Origin: Alteromonas confluentis
GTDB taxonomy: Bacteria; Pseudomonadota; Gammaproteobacteria; Enterobacterales; Alteromonadaceae
DNA: 64,000 bases
NCBI RefSeq assembly: GCF_001757105.1
Contig: NZ_MDHN01000015.1
Coordinates: forward strand, 62,001-126,000
Direction of reading: 5' to 3'
Shown here: in pieces, positions 49,536-59,145 of the stretch
Position numbering within the stretch: the first letter of the stretch is position 1
Layout of the letters: each line of letters begins with the position of its first letter
Translations under genes and position numbers: made by a program
The notes under the pieces: model-generated
Databases searched by the model: none
What the model saw: the letters and a program-made list of their open reading frames with translations, nothing else
Told to the model about the DNA's origin: nothing

Positions 49536-52046
49536 CTACTGAGACACCAGTGATACCTCCTCAATTTTCGCTGCTTCTATTTCATCCTCAGTAAAGGCTA
49601 CCGGCCGAAGCGCGGGTTGGGCAGAGTACCAGCGGGTCTGGTCGAGGAAGTGATCACTGCCGTAAACCCGTGACTGGGAATAAGTAAGCAGGGCGCGCGC
49701 CTCTGGGCCGGAGCTGGTAAAGTTCACCACCATCATCCAGCTGCTGCCGTAATTAATCCGATAGCCACCGGCTTCCGCGCTGATTTCAGACACATCATTG
49801 AGTGGCGCATAGCTGATTTGCGGGAGCAGGGTAGCGTTCTGCGGCAGCAGGCCACTGGTGTTTGGCACCGGACGGAACACGTTGAAGCCGCCCTCCACGT
49901 TATTGGCGCCGCCCCAGGGCAGGCGCTCTGGATCGGCCGTGCCGTCAGGACGGGCACGCTGCACAAATTGCACATCGCCGAGTGTCGCATCAGGTGCTAC
50001 GCCAGCGGCTTCAAGCACGGTGACCGCCCGGGCAAACTGCTCCAGCGTGGTGGCATTAGTGACGAGACCAGATGGAGTAGTCAGTGGCTGAGTGGCATCA
50101 AAAGCGACTTCCCACTGAGGATTGGTCTGGAACTGATAGGCAAACTCACGGAAGACCTGACCACCCACACTATCGGTATTCATGGTGCTGTCCCACAGCG
50201 CCAGCGCATTACAGGCCGCCTCTATACTCACGCTTTCACCATCTACATCGACAGGTGTTACACCCTGTGCGGTACACATGGCGAGCACATCGGCGAGGAT
50301 TTGTTCTGCCAGATAGCTGCGGTTGCTCATCAACAGCGTTTCCACTTCATCCGGGGTGAACAGGCCGTCACTGCCGCTGCCTTCCTCAAGTAACTTCTGG
50401 CCCATGCGGGAACGCAGGGTCTGCTGGTCGTTCTCGCCACCGTAAAGCGGCGAGATGCCGGTGATGGGCGAATCCACATTGGTCAGCCAGTAGCTGTTAT
50501 TGGAGTTCTGCACTGCATCATTGCCTTCGTATTTAGGCGCAGCCTCGTAAGGCACCGGGCCGTCAAAATCAAATACCGACTGGTTTCCTGGCAACACGGT
50601 GAAGCCTGCTGCAGCCCTTGTCTGCACCAGTTCCGGCACGGTGGTCAGCGCGCCAATGGCGGTGGCTGACAGATTAGGCACCGTGGAGTCATCAATATAA
50701 AACACCTGGCCATCGCTGGACGCAGCCATGGTGTTGTTAAAGATCACGCCGTCATAATCCATAAAGGCCTGTTTGAATTCGTCCATGGTAGTGGCCAGAT
50801 TCATCGCCATCCAGTGGTCGAGAATATCCAGGTTGGGCAGGTTCGCGTCTTTAATAGCGAAAGCCTGGGTAGCGGTCCAGTCGAAGCTACCGGGGATCTC
50901 TATCATCGGGCCGTAATTGGTGTAGTAAGCCGTTTTGCGCACATTCACGGTTTGTCCGCCACCCACGGCAACTTCTATTACCATGTCTTTTTCTTCAATC
51001 GCCACGGCTTCGCCGTCAATCAGTTGGGTCTGGGCGTTGGAGTCAGTTTCATCCTGCGAAAGCTGATACACCACAAAGTGTTCTGCCGAAGAGAAGGTAT
51101 GCGTCCAGGCCACATTGTCGTTGAAGCCGATATTCACCGCACCGGGCAAACCGATGAGCGAAGCGCCGGTAACGTTCAGAAAGTCGGGTACGGTTGTGTG
51201 GAACTGCCAGAAACGCAGACTGCCGGTATGAGGAAAGTGCGGATTGGCCAGCACCATGCCCATGCCGTTTTCCGTTTTATCTACTCCCAATCCCCAGCCG
51301 TTAGAGCCCAGTTCTGCCGGGTTGGTATCGGGAATCGCTGAGGTGTGATTAATGTTCAGCGTGAGGTTCGCGCTTTCCGGCACGGGGGTAAAGTCTTTGC
51401 CGGGAGGCGCCGCTACAAACATGGCGCTTAAAAAGTTCGTCGCACCAGGAAGTACAGCAACCCCAAGAGAATAGGTAAGCAAATCGGTGGCATCGATGGG
51501 CGTCACCCAGGGCTGTCCGGCACAGGCGGGATCCTGTTCCTCCACCGGGGTGTCCTCCAGGTAACGGTTGTAACCCGCGGTGTAGCCCAGATACATGGCC
51601 TGACTGGTGTCACTCATGGTGGACAGCGATTCCTCGGCGATTTCGCGGATGCCGATAGTGAGGAATCCAAAGTCACTGATCAGGTGGCTGCTGTCGCCGC
51701 TGCCGGGCACACGGTCGGGACCGTAATAGCGGCTGCGCTGAGAGTTATAGCGCACAATCTGGTCGGCCAGAATACACAGGTTATCTCTGGCAAACGCATA
51801 ACCGACTCCGTAGGACAGGCTCTCCAGATTCTCTGCAGTGATATGCGGCACGCCATAAGTGGTCCAGCGGATGTTAGCTTCGAGAACGCCGTCATCGTCG
51901 AAGGTTTGCAGGACACTCGGCGGGGCAGGAACAGGCTCTTCGTCGTCATCGTCGCAGGCTGTGATGAGGGTGAGGCTCAGGGCTGAAACGGTCAGCAGGG
52001 AAAGCAATCGAAAGGGGCGATGCGGATATCGTCCATAATATGGCAT
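49536..52046 (-). CDS. Penicillin acylase family (S45) lipoprotein
   Basis: An 836-residue Ntn-hydrolase precursor. The signal is a lipoprotein type with lipobox ITAC at residues 28-31 (L-I-T-A-C), followed by an acidic run DDDDEEPVPAPP. The alpha part ends and the beta part begins at SNGWGLGVDKTENGMGMVLANPHFPHTG, where the Ser after the Gly is the autoproteolytic nucleophile. NNSYWLTNVDSP and the late RINYGSSWMMVVNF are family features. Family members cleave amide bonds in beta-lactams, acyl-homoserine lactones or siderophore precursors. Asp at +2 would favour inner-membrane retention under the E. coli Lol rule. GGAGA precedes the ATG. Confidence 0.88.
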   Translation of the reverse strand: MPYYGRYPHRPFRLLSLLTVSALSLTLITACDDDDEEPVPAPPSVLQTFDDDGVLEANIRWTTYGVPHITAENLESLSYGVGYAFARDNLCILADQIVRYNSQRSRYYGPDRVPGSGDSSHLISDFGFLTIGIREIAEESLSTMSDTSQAMYLGYTAGYNRYLEDTPVEEQDPACAGQPWVTPIDATDLLTYSLGVAVLPGATNFLSAMFVAAPPGKDFTPVPESANLTLNINHTSAIPDTNPAELGSNGWGLGVDKTENGMGMVLANPHFPHTGSLRFWQFHTTVPDFLNVTGASLIGLPGAVNIGFNDNVAWTHTFSSAEHFVVYQLSQDETDSNAQTQLIDGEAVAIEEKDMVIEVAVGGGQTVNVRKTAYYTNYGPMIEIPGSFDWTATQAFAIKDANLPNLDILDHWMAMNLATTMDEFKQAFMDYDGVIFNNTMAASSDGQVFYIDDSTVPNLSATAIGALTTVPELVQTRAAAGFTVLPGNQSVFDFDGPVPYEAAPKYEGNDAVQNSNNSYWLTNVDSPITGISPLYGGENDQQTLRSRMGQKLLEEGSGSDGLFTPDEVETLLMSNRSYLAEQILADVLAMCTAQGVTPVDVDGESVSIEAACNALALWDSTMNTDSVGGQVFREFAYQFQTNPQWEVAFDATQPLTTPSGLVTNATTLEQFARAVTVLEAAGVAPDATLGDVQFVQRARPDGTADPERLPWGGANNVEGGFNVFRPVPNTSGLLPQNATLLPQISYAPLNDVSEISAEAGGYRINYGSSWMMVVNFTSSGPEARALLTYSQSRVYGSDHFLDQTRWYSAQPALRPVAFTEDEIEAAKIEEVSLVSQ

Positions 52047-52238
52047 GTGGTTGTCTCCGTTCTTTGCCGGTTTTTATAAACAACAACCACACCGGTTAAC
52101 TTAATGTTCACAAGTTTGTCTGGCCAGTATACACAGATATAAATGCGAATAGATACCGTCAAGGAGATGTGCAGGCCAAGAAATAAAGAGCCCGGACTTC
52201 AAGCCATTGAATATAAGCTTAATTAAAGAGGATAAATA

Positions 52239-52256
52239 ACGCGCCGAAGCGCGTTT
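52239..52256 (-). terminator. Rho-independent terminator of the prp operon
   Basis: AACGCGC/GCGCGTT stem with a short loop, 22 bases after the prpF stop; on the minus strand the tail is ATTTATCC, moderately T-rich. Confidence 0.65.
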
Positions 52257-52277
52257 TATTTATTGGTAAGTCTTGTT

Positions 52278-53462
52278 TCAGCTTGCCAGCACGTCGCCGG
52301 GCACGCGCACGTTGCCTTCCATTAGCACACGGGCACTGCGGCTCATAACGACTTTATTCACCTGCCATTCACCCTGATATAACTGTGCTTCCGCGCCTAC
52401 TCTCAGCGTACCGGAAGGATGGCCAAACACTACATAGCTGCGTTCACCGCCGCCGGCAGCTTGATTCACCAGCGTACCGGGAATGGTCGCCGCGGTACCG
52501 ATAGCTACTGCAGCGGTGCCCATCATGGCGTGGTGAAGTTTACCCATGGACAGGGCGCGTACATTGAGGTCGATGTCCTGACGGGCAATCGCTTTGCCAC
52601 TGGAGGACACGTACTCAGCCGGTCCGCTGACAAACGCTACTTTCGGCGTGTGCTGGCGGGAAGCTGCTTCTTCGATGTTGTTAATCAGGCCCATTTTCAC
52701 TGCGCCATGGGCACGGATGGTTTCGAACATGGCCAGTGCTTTGCTGTCGCTGTTAATGGCGTCCTGCAGTTCAGTGCCTTGATAGCCGATAGCGTCAGCA
52801 TTGATAAAAATGGTCGGGATCCCGGCATTGATCATGGTGGCTTTGAGCACGCCCACATCGGGCACTTCGAGATCGTCCACCAGATTGCCGGTGGGGAACA
52901 TGCTGCCTTCACCGTCAGCCGGGTCAATAAATTCAATCTGTACTTCAGCAGCGGGGAAGGTCACCCCGTCGAGTTCGAAATCGCCGGTTTCCTGCACTTC
53001 GCCATTGGTCATAGGGACTTTAGCGATAATCGCTTTACCAATATTTACCTGCCAGATTTTTATCGTGGCAATGCCGTTTTCCGGCACGCTTTGTGGGTTT
53101 ACCAGCCCATTGCTGATGGCGAATGCGCCCACAGCCGCGGTCAGGTTGCCGCAGTTACCGGACCAGTCTACAAAAGGCTTGTCGATGGCGACCTGGCCGA
53201 ACAGGTAGTCCACGTCATAGTCCTCCTGTTCGCTTTTCGACAGGATCACGGTTTTGCTGGTGCTGGAGGTCGCGCCGCCCATACCATCGGTTTGTTTGCC
53301 GTAAGGATCCGGGCTGCCGATGACGCGCAGTAACAGCGCATCACGCACCGGCCCCGGCTGCTGCGCCGCTTCCGGTAAATCGGTTAATTTGAAAAACACA
53401 CCTTTGCTGGTTCCACCACGAATATAAGTAGCTGGAATTTTGATTTGTGGGGCGAATTTCAT
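52278..53462 (-). CDS. prpF: 2-methylaconitate cis-trans isomerase PrpF
   Basis: A 394-residue isomerase that converts the AcnD product to cis-2-methylaconitate for the second hydration. IPATYIRGGTSKGVFF opens the first half of the diaminopimelate-epimerase-like fold. Lys70 (SSTSKTVIL) and Cys104 (WSGNCGNLTAA) match the active-site Lys and Cys reported for the Shewanella enzyme. It closes the propionate operon, 80 bases after acnD; that gap carries a terminator-like hairpin, so its level may differ from the upstream genes. Confidence 0.95.
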   Translation of the reverse strand: MKFAPQIKIPATYIRGGTSKGVFFKLTDLPEAAQQPGPVRDALLLRVIGSPDPYGKQTDGMGGATSSTSKTVILSKSEQEDYDVDYLFGQVAIDKPFVDWSGNCGNLTAAVGAFAISNGLVNPQSVPENGIATIKIWQVNIGKAIIAKVPMTNGEVQETGDFELDGVTFPAAEVQIEFIDPADGEGSMFPTGNLVDDLEVPDVGVLKATMINAGIPTIFINADAIGYQGTELQDAINSDSKALAMFETIRAHGAVKMGLINNIEEAASRQHTPKVAFVSGPAEYVSSSGKAIARQDIDLNVRALSMGKLHHAMMGTAAVAIGTAATIPGTLVNQAAGGGERSYVVFGHPSGTLRVGAEAQLYQGEWQVNKVVMSRSARVLMEGNVRVPGDVLAS

Positions 53463-53489
53463 AGTGTGGTACTCACCTTATTCAGGAAA

Positions 53490-53532
53490 AGGGAAAAATC
53501 AGACCGGAGCAGATTTTGCTGCCCGGTCTGAT
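53490..53532 (-). terminator. Intra-operon terminator-like hairpin between acnD and prpF
   Basis: Arms ATCAGACCGG (53498-53507) and CCGGTCTGAT (53523-53532) pair perfectly, with an inner AGCA/TGCT extension. On the minus strand the stem is followed by TTTTTCCC. It has every mark of an intrinsic terminator yet lies between two genes of one pathway. Confidence 0.75.
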
Positions 53533-53542
53533 GACGGGGCTA

Positions 53543-56134
53543 TCAGGCGTTTTCAGACTCAAGAAAATCCTGAGCAAAACGCTGAAGTACGCCGCCTGCC
53601 GAGTAGATAGACACTTCTTCGGCGGTATCCAGACGGCATTTCACGTCTACCTTATCGGTTTCTCCGTTAGTGCGGTGGATAACCAGCGTCAGCGTGGCGC
53701 CCGGTGATACATCACCTTGTACATCGTAAGTTTCTGTGCCGTCCAGTCCCAGGGTTTTGCGAGTGATGCCTTCGTGGAATTCCAGCGGTAACACACCCAT
53801 ACCGATGAGGTTGGTGCGGTGAATACGCTCAAACCCTTCAGCCACAATCACTTCCACACCGGCCAGACGCACGCCTTTGGCGGCCCAGTCGCGGGATGAA
53901 CCCTGACCGTAGTCCGCACCGGCCACGATGATCAACGGCTGCTTGCGGTTCATGTAGTTTTCAATGGCTTCCCACATGCGCACCACTTTGCCCTGCGGCT
54001 CAATACGGGCCAGTGAACCCTGAACCACTTTGCCGTCTTCCTGCACCATTTCGTTAAACAGTTTCGGGTTAGCCAGAGTCGCGCGTTGAGCGGTGAGGTG
54101 ATCACCACGGTGTGTCGCATAGGAGTTGTAATCTTCCTCGGGTACGCCCATTTTCGACAGGTATTCACCGGCTGCGCTGGACGCCATGATCGCATTCGAC
54201 GGCGACAGGTGATCGGTGGTGATGTTGTCACCCAGGATCGCCAGCGGACGCATGCCTTTCATGGTACGCTCAGCCGCCAGTGCCCCTTCCCAGTAGGGTG
54301 GACGACGAATATACGTACTCTTCGGACGCCAGTTATACAGCGGATTCAGATCCTTGCCGTAATCGACTTTCAGGTCGAACATTGGCTCATACACCTGACG
54401 GAACTGCTCGGGTTTTACCGCACTTTTCACGATGGCATCGATTTCCTCATCGGATGGCCAGATATCTTTCAGCGTGACCGGATTGCCGTCTGCGTCGGTA
54501 CCCAGCACATCTTTTTCGATGTCGAAGCGAATGGTACCGGCAATGGCGTAAGCCACAACCAGCGGTGGTGACGCCAGAAATGCCTGTTTTGCATAAGGGT
54601 GAATACGGCCGTCGAAGTTGCGGTTACCGGACAATACCGCTGTAGCGTACAAGTCGCGTTTAACAATTTCTTCCTGAATTTTCGGATTCAGCGCACCGCT
54701 CATACCGTTACAGGTGGTACAGGCGAAGGCCACGATACCAAAGCCCAGCTTTTCCAGTTCAGTTAGCAGCCCGGCTTCTTCCAGATACAGTTTCACGGCT
54801 TTGGAGCCTGGTGCCAGTGAAGTTTTGACCCAAGGCTGTCTGATCAGGCCTTTGGCATTGGCGTTGCGGGCCAGCAGGCCGGCGGCAATTACGTTGCGCG
54901 GGTTACTGGTATTGGTACAGGAGGTAATGGCAGCGATGATCACCGCACCATCCGGCATTTGTCCGTTATCGTGCTCCACACTGCCGGTGATGCCACGAAC
55001 TGCGAGATCGCTGGTGGCAAGACGGGCATGGGGATTCGACGGGCCAGCCATATTGCGGCCTACAGATGAAAGATCGAATTTCAGCACCCGCTCATATTCA
55101 GCGGTTTCCAAATCGTCTGCCCACAGGCCGGTAAGTTTGGCGTATTGCTCTACCAGCTCGACCTGTTTGTCTTCACGGCCTGTCAGTTTCAGATAGTCGA
55201 TAGTCTGTTCATCGATGTAGAACATGGCCGCGGTGGCACCGTATTCCGGTGTCATATTCGAAATAGTCGCGCGGTCACCGATAGTCAGCGCTGACGCGCC
55301 TTCACCATAAAATTCCAGATAGGACGAAACCACTTTTTCCTTACGCAGGAATTCGGTCAGCGCAAGCACGATGTCGGTGGCGGTAATGCCTGGTTGTGGT
55401 TTACCGGTAAGTTCCACGCCAATGATATCTGGCAATCGCATGTAGGAGGCACGGCCAAGCATCACGCTTTCCGCTTCCAGGCCGCCGACGCCTACGGCAA
55501 TAACGCCCAGCGCATCAACGTGTGGGGTGTGGCTGTCGGTACCTACAAGGGTGTCCGGGAACGCCACGCCGTCGCGGGCGTGAATCACCGGTGACATTTT
55601 TTCCAGATTGATCTGGTGCATAATGCCGTTGCCCGGGCCAATTACGTCGACGTTTTTAAACGCCGTTTTGGTCCAGTTGATAAAGTGGAAACGGTCGTCG
55701 TTACGGCGATCTTCAATGGCGCGGTTTTTATCAAAGGCGTCTTCTTCAAAGCCCGCGTGTTCCACCGCCAGTGAGTGGTCGACAATCAGCTGAGTCGGTA
55801 CCACCGGATTCACTTTCGACGGATCACCGCCTTTTTCCGCGATGGCATCACGCAGACCAGCAAGGTCCACAAGCGCAGTCTGGCCGAGAATATCGTGGCA
55901 CACCACCCGTGAAGGGAACCAGGGAAAGTCGAGATCCCGTTTGCGGTAAATTAGCTGTTTCAGGGAGTCGCTGAGCATGGCAGGATCGCACTTGCGCACC
56001 AGATTCTCAGCCAGTACCCGGGAGGTATACGGCAGTTTTTCATAGGCACCGACTTCGATGCTGTTCACTGCTTCACGGGTATCATAGTAATCCAAACCGG
56101 CCTCTGGCAGCGGTTTGCGATAATCAGTATTCAT
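53543..56134 (-). CDS. acnD: Fe/S-dependent 2-methylisocitrate dehydratase AcnD
   Basis: An 863-residue aconitase-superfamily enzyme that dehydrates 2-methylcitrate, replacing PrpD. The 4Fe-4S cysteines lie in ITSCTNTSNPRN and FACTTCNGMSG. DSHTPHVDALGVIAVGVGG, GDNITTDHLSPSNAI and AGADYGQGSSRDWAAKGVRLAGV are typical swivelling-domain and active-site segments. GGAG precedes the ATG. It follows prpC after 55 bases that contain a GC-rich hairpin. The pairing with prpF next door identifies it as AcnD rather than AcnA, which it otherwise resembles. Confidence 0.95.
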   Translation of the reverse strand: MNTDYRKPLPEAGLDYYDTREAVNSIEVGAYEKLPYTSRVLAENLVRKCDPAMLSDSLKQLIYRKRDLDFPWFPSRVVCHDILGQTALVDLAGLRDAIAEKGGDPSKVNPVVPTQLIVDHSLAVEHAGFEEDAFDKNRAIEDRRNDDRFHFINWTKTAFKNVDVIGPGNGIMHQINLEKMSPVIHARDGVAFPDTLVGTDSHTPHVDALGVIAVGVGGLEAESVMLGRASYMRLPDIIGVELTGKPQPGITATDIVLALTEFLRKEKVVSSYLEFYGEGASALTIGDRATISNMTPEYGATAAMFYIDEQTIDYLKLTGREDKQVELVEQYAKLTGLWADDLETAEYERVLKFDLSSVGRNMAGPSNPHARLATSDLAVRGITGSVEHDNGQMPDGAVIIAAITSCTNTSNPRNVIAAGLLARNANAKGLIRQPWVKTSLAPGSKAVKLYLEEAGLLTELEKLGFGIVAFACTTCNGMSGALNPKIQEEIVKRDLYATAVLSGNRNFDGRIHPYAKQAFLASPPLVVAYAIAGTIRFDIEKDVLGTDADGNPVTLKDIWPSDEEIDAIVKSAVKPEQFRQVYEPMFDLKVDYGKDLNPLYNWRPKSTYIRRPPYWEGALAAERTMKGMRPLAILGDNITTDHLSPSNAIMASSAAGEYLSKMGVPEEDYNSYATHRGDHLTAQRATLANPKLFNEMVQEDGKVVQGSLARIEPQGKVVRMWEAIENYMNRKQPLIIVAGADYGQGSSRDWAAKGVRLAGVEVIVAEGFERIHRTNLIGMGVLPLEFHEGITRKTLGLDGTETYDVQGDVSPGATLTLVIHRTNGETDKVDVKCRLDTAEEVSIYSAGGVLQRFAQDFLESENA

Positions 56135-56159
56135 ATTTGGTCTTCTCCGGCAACAAAAC

Positions 56160-56182
56160 GGCGGGCGTTGTGGTGGCCCGCC
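56160..56182 (-). repeat. GC-rich hairpin between prpC and acnD
   Basis: GGCGGGC (56160-56166) and GCCCGCC (56176-56182) are perfect 7-bp arms. The minus-strand tail is only GTTTTG, so it is more likely an mRNA-stabilising or weakly attenuating hairpin than a strong terminator. Confidence 0.5.
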
Positions 56183-56189
56183 ACAGCAC

Positions 56190-57314
56190 CTAGTCCCGCT
56201 GGTCGATAGGAGTTACGCTGCGTAACTCTTCGCCAGTGTATTCCGCAGACGGACGGATAATGCGGTTATCAGCGCGCTGTTCCATCACGTGTGCCGCCCA
56301 GCCGGTGAGTCGTGACATCACAAAAATTGGCGTAAACAGCTTGGTAGGAATGCCCATGAAGTTGTAGGCAGACGCATGGAAGAAGTCAGCGTTGCAGAAC
56401 AGCTTTTTCTCACGCCACATCACGGCTTCACAGCGCACAGAAACCGGATACAGCACCTCGTCGCCCACATCTTTGCTGAGTTTCTCAGACCAGCCCTTGA
56501 TGATTTCGTTACGCGGATCAGACTCGCGGTAAATGGCGTGACCGAAGCCCATGATTTTCTCTTTGCGTTCCAGCATGCCCATCATTTTTTCTTCGGCATC
56601 GTCGGCAGAGGTAAAGCCTTCAATCATCTCCATGGCGGCTTCGTTAGCACCGCCGTGCAGCGGGCCACGCAGGGTGCCGATGGCGCCGGTAATGCACGAG
56701 TGCATATCAGACAAGGTGGAAGCACACACGCGGGCGGTAAAGGTAGACGCGTTGAACTCGTGCTCGGCGTACAGAATTAGCGATACGTGCATCACCTGTT
56801 CGTGCAGTTCGCGAGGCTTCTCGCCGTGCAGCATGTGCAGGAAGTGGGCGCCGATGGAATCGTCATCGGTGGTGGTGTCGATGCGCACGCCGTCGTGGCT
56901 GAAACGATACCAGTAACAGATAATACTCGGGAAACAGGCCAGCATGCGGTCGGTAACGGCTTCCTGTTCGGAGAAGTCATTTTCCATTTCCAGATTACCC
57001 AGCATGGAGCAACCTGTGCGGATCACATCCATGGGGTGAGCGTCTTTCGGGATGCGCTCCAGCACTTCTTTTAGCGCAGCAGGCAGGTCGCGCATGCTTT
57101 TTAGTTTGGCTTTGTATTCAGCAAGCTCGCCTTTATTCGGCAGCTTGCCTTTGAGGATCAGATAGGCCACTTCCTCAAACTCACAGTGATTGGCCAGATC
57201 CTTTACATCGTAGCCGCGATAAGTAAGTCCCGAACCTGATTTCCCTACGGTAGAAAGCGCTGTTTTACCTGCTACCTGGCCCCGTAAACCGGCGCCACTT
57301 AGTGATTTAGCCAT
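56190..57314 (-). CDS. prpC: 2-methylcitrate synthase
   Basis: A 374-residue citrate-synthase-family enzyme condensing propionyl-CoA with oxaloacetate. KSGSGLTYRGYDVKDLANHC is the usual opening of PrpC. The catalytic residues are His in LHGGANEAAME, His in GFGHAIYRESDPRN and the Asp further on (CNADFFHASAYN). The short length and lack of the N-terminal extension of GltA favour methylcitrate synthase, and the operon confirms it. GGAGACAAGATA precedes the ATG. It begins 49 bases after prpB. Confidence 0.96.
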   Translation of the reverse strand: MAKSLSGAGLRGQVAGKTALSTVGKSGSGLTYRGYDVKDLANHCEFEEVAYLILKGKLPNKGELAEYKAKLKSMRDLPAALKEVLERIPKDAHPMDVIRTGCSMLGNLEMENDFSEQEAVTDRMLACFPSIICYWYRFSHDGVRIDTTTDDDSIGAHFLHMLHGEKPRELHEQVMHVSLILYAEHEFNASTFTARVCASTLSDMHSCITGAIGTLRGPLHGGANEAAMEMIEGFTSADDAEEKMMGMLERKEKIMGFGHAIYRESDPRNEIIKGWSEKLSKDVGDEVLYPVSVRCEAVMWREKKLFCNADFFHASAYNFMGIPTKLFTPIFVMSRLTGWAAHVMEQRADNRIIRPSAEYTGEELRSVTPIDQRD

Positions 57315-57363
57315 TATCTTGTCTCCGATTTTATCATCGTGTGTAAGGTACGAAATGTGATTA

Positions 57364-58242
57364 TTAATCTTTTGATTTTGCGAATAGCTTGTCGAGTGTT
57401 TGCTCGTAATCGTGATAGCCGAGATAATCGTAAAGCTCCATGCGGGTCTGCATGGAATCGACCACCGCTTTCTGATCGCCGTTAGTAAGAATCGACTGAT
57501 ACACCAGTTCAGCTGCCTTGTTCATGGCGCGGAACGCACTCAGTGGATACAGCACCATGTCGGCACCCCATTCACCCAGCTCTTGTTTGTTCCACAGCTC
57601 GGTTTGACCAAATTCGGTGATATTCGCCAGAATGGGCACGTCCAGCGCGTCGGCAAAGGCGCGATAATGTTCTTCGGTTTTAATCGCTTCGGCGAATATG
57701 CCATCAGCACCGGCAGCGACATAAGCTTTTGCTCGTTCGATGGCTTTTTCCAAACCTTCTTGAGCAAATGCATCAGTACGGGCCATGATGAAAAAATCCG
57801 GATCGGTGCGGGCATCTACCGCTGCTTTGATGCGGTCAACCATTTCATCACATGACACGATTTCTTTATTCGGGCGGTGGCCGCAACGTTTCTGCGCCAC
57901 CTGATCTTCCATATGCACCGCCGCTGCACCGGCTTTTTCCATATCGCGAATGGTTTTGGCAATATTAAACGCACCGCCCCAGCCGGTATCGATATCCACC
58001 AGCAACGGCAGATCGCAGGCAGAAGTAATGCGTTGCACATCAACCAGCACGTCATTCAGTGATGTCATGCCCAGATCCGGCAAGCCATACGACGCATTTG
58101 CCACGCCACCACCCGACAGATAAATGGCCTGATGACCAATTTGCTTCGCCATCATGGCAGAGTAGGCGTTAATGGTGCCTACAATCTGAAGCGGTTTGTT
58201 GTCGGCTAATGCCTGACGAAATTTCTTGCCTGCACTGTGCAT
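57364..58242 (-). CDS. prpB: 2-methylisocitrate lyase
   Basis: A 292-residue isocitrate-lyase-family enzyme that splits 2-methylisocitrate to pyruvate and succinate, the last step of the cycle. [18 protein letters not shown] holds the Mg-binding Asp, [12 protein letters not shown] the catalytic Cys loop, and VHMEDQ and [19 protein letters not shown] are further family marks. [22 protein letters not shown] near the N-terminus matches PrpB. GGAGA precedes the ATG. It is the first enzyme gene after the regulator, 14 bases away. Confidence 0.97.
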   Translation of the reverse strand: MHSAGKKFRQALADNKPLQIVGTINAYSAMMAKQIGHQAIYLSGGGVANASYGLPDLGMTSLNDVLVDVQRITSACDLPLLVDIDTGWGGAFNIAKTIRDMEKAGAAAVHMEDQVAQKRCGHRPNKEIVSCDEMVDRIKAAVDARTDPDFFIMARTDAFAQEGLEKAIERAKAYVAAGADGIFAEAIKTEEHYRAFADALDVPILANITEFGQTELWNKQELGEWGADMVLYPLSAFRAMNKAAELVYQSILTNGDQKAVVDSMQTRMELYDYLGYHDYEQTLDKLFAKSKD

Positions 58243-58256
58243 GGAATAATCTCCGT

Positions 58257-58928
58257 TTAATGCGGTGAAGTGTGAAGAAGTTTGCGTTCGATATTGTTTT
58301 TCGAATACAAAATGTGTCGGCGCATGAGCATTTCTGCTAATTCACCATCACGATTGGCGATGGCCTGTACGATGTGACGATGTTCGTCGAAGGCGGTGGT
58401 GACACGAGGCCCGGCCATGCCGAACTGCACGCGGTACATACGCACTAGGTGATAAATGCCATCGATAAGCACGGAAATGAGGTGCTGGTTTTTACTTCCC
58501 AGAACAATGCGGTAATGGAAGTCCACATCACCGGCTTCCTGGTAATAACGCTGACCGTCTTTCACCTCATCGAAGTGGTCGTTCAGCAAACCTTGTAAAT
58601 CGTCAATTTCCTGCTGATTCATGTTCTGGGCGGCAAGGCGAGCTGCCATACCTTCAAGGGCTTCACGTACCTGATAAAGTTCGACAAGACCCTGAGGAGA
58701 AAGACTGACAACACGAGCACCCACATTGGCGCGCCGTTCAACCAAATGACTGGCGGTAAGACGATTAATTGCTTCACGAATAACAGCGCGGCTAACATCG
58801 TATTTTGTCGACAATTCGGTTTCGCTGAGTTTAGAACCAGCCTCAATGACACCTTCCACAATGTCCTTACGAAGCCGGAAAAATGTTTTATCAGCGTGGG
58901 TTACGGCGCTTTCTGCGGCTATTTCCAT
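58257..58928 (-). CDS. GntR-family (FCD) regulator of the propionate operon
   Basis: A 223-residue repressor or activator. The winged helix is [63 protein letters not shown]; the FCD effector domain follows ([61 protein letters not shown]) with the Asp/His metal-site pattern. It is the first gene of the prp operon, unlike the sigma-54-type PrpR of enterics. Three GTCGAC palindromes lie just upstream and one in its own coding sequence, implying autoregulation. 2-Methylcitrate or a related acid is the likely effector by analogy. Confidence 0.9.
   Translation of the reverse strand: MEIAAESAVTHADKTFFRLRKDIVEGVIEAGSKLSETELSTKYDVSRAVIREAINRLTASHLVERRANVGARVVSLSPQGLVELYQVREALEGMAARLAAQNMNQQEIDDLQGLLNDHFDEVKDGQRYYQEAGDVDFHYRIVLGSKNQHLISVLIDGIYHLVRMYRVQFGMAGPRVTTAFDEHRHIVQAIANRDGELAEMLMRRHILYSKNNIERKLLHTSPH
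58805..58814. promoter_or_regulatory. TTGTCGACAA palindrome inside the GntR coding sequence
   Basis: A perfect 10-bp palindrome identical to the one upstream of the gene at 59012-59021. It falls at codons for STKYD in the winged helix, so it may be coincidence or a downstream operator. Confidence 0.4.
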
Positions 58929-58958
58929 ACTTAAAAGTTCAACAACTTGTTAACTAAA

Positions 58959-59032
58959 CTGTCGACAATGTAGGCGTGATTATGGTGTTAGTCAACCTGC
59001 TTACCCGAATTTTGTCGACAATCGTCGACAAT
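58959..59032. promoter_or_regulatory. Candidate GntR operator cluster upstream of prp operon
   Basis: Three GTCGAC-centred sites: CTGTCGACAAT at 58959-58969, the perfect palindrome TTGTCGACAA at 59012-59021, and TCGTCGACAA at 59022-59031 directly abutting it. The spacing of the paired sites is 10 bp, one helical turn. They lie 30-105 bases before the regulator start. The remainder of the 217-base gap to 59145 holds no gene I can support. Confidence 0.7.
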
Positions 59033-59145
59033 TTGAAGGATATTTCGCTGTGGCGGGTTGTCTGTCAGACATTGCACAATGTCGGTATGAAAAAGAGAGA
59101 AAGGAAGCCGTGGTGCAGCAGGCTACGCCACGCTCATCACTGCAT

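Noticed and set aside
52419-53333. 304-codon plus-strand frame
   Set aside because: Antisense to prpF, whose fold and active-site residues are clear.
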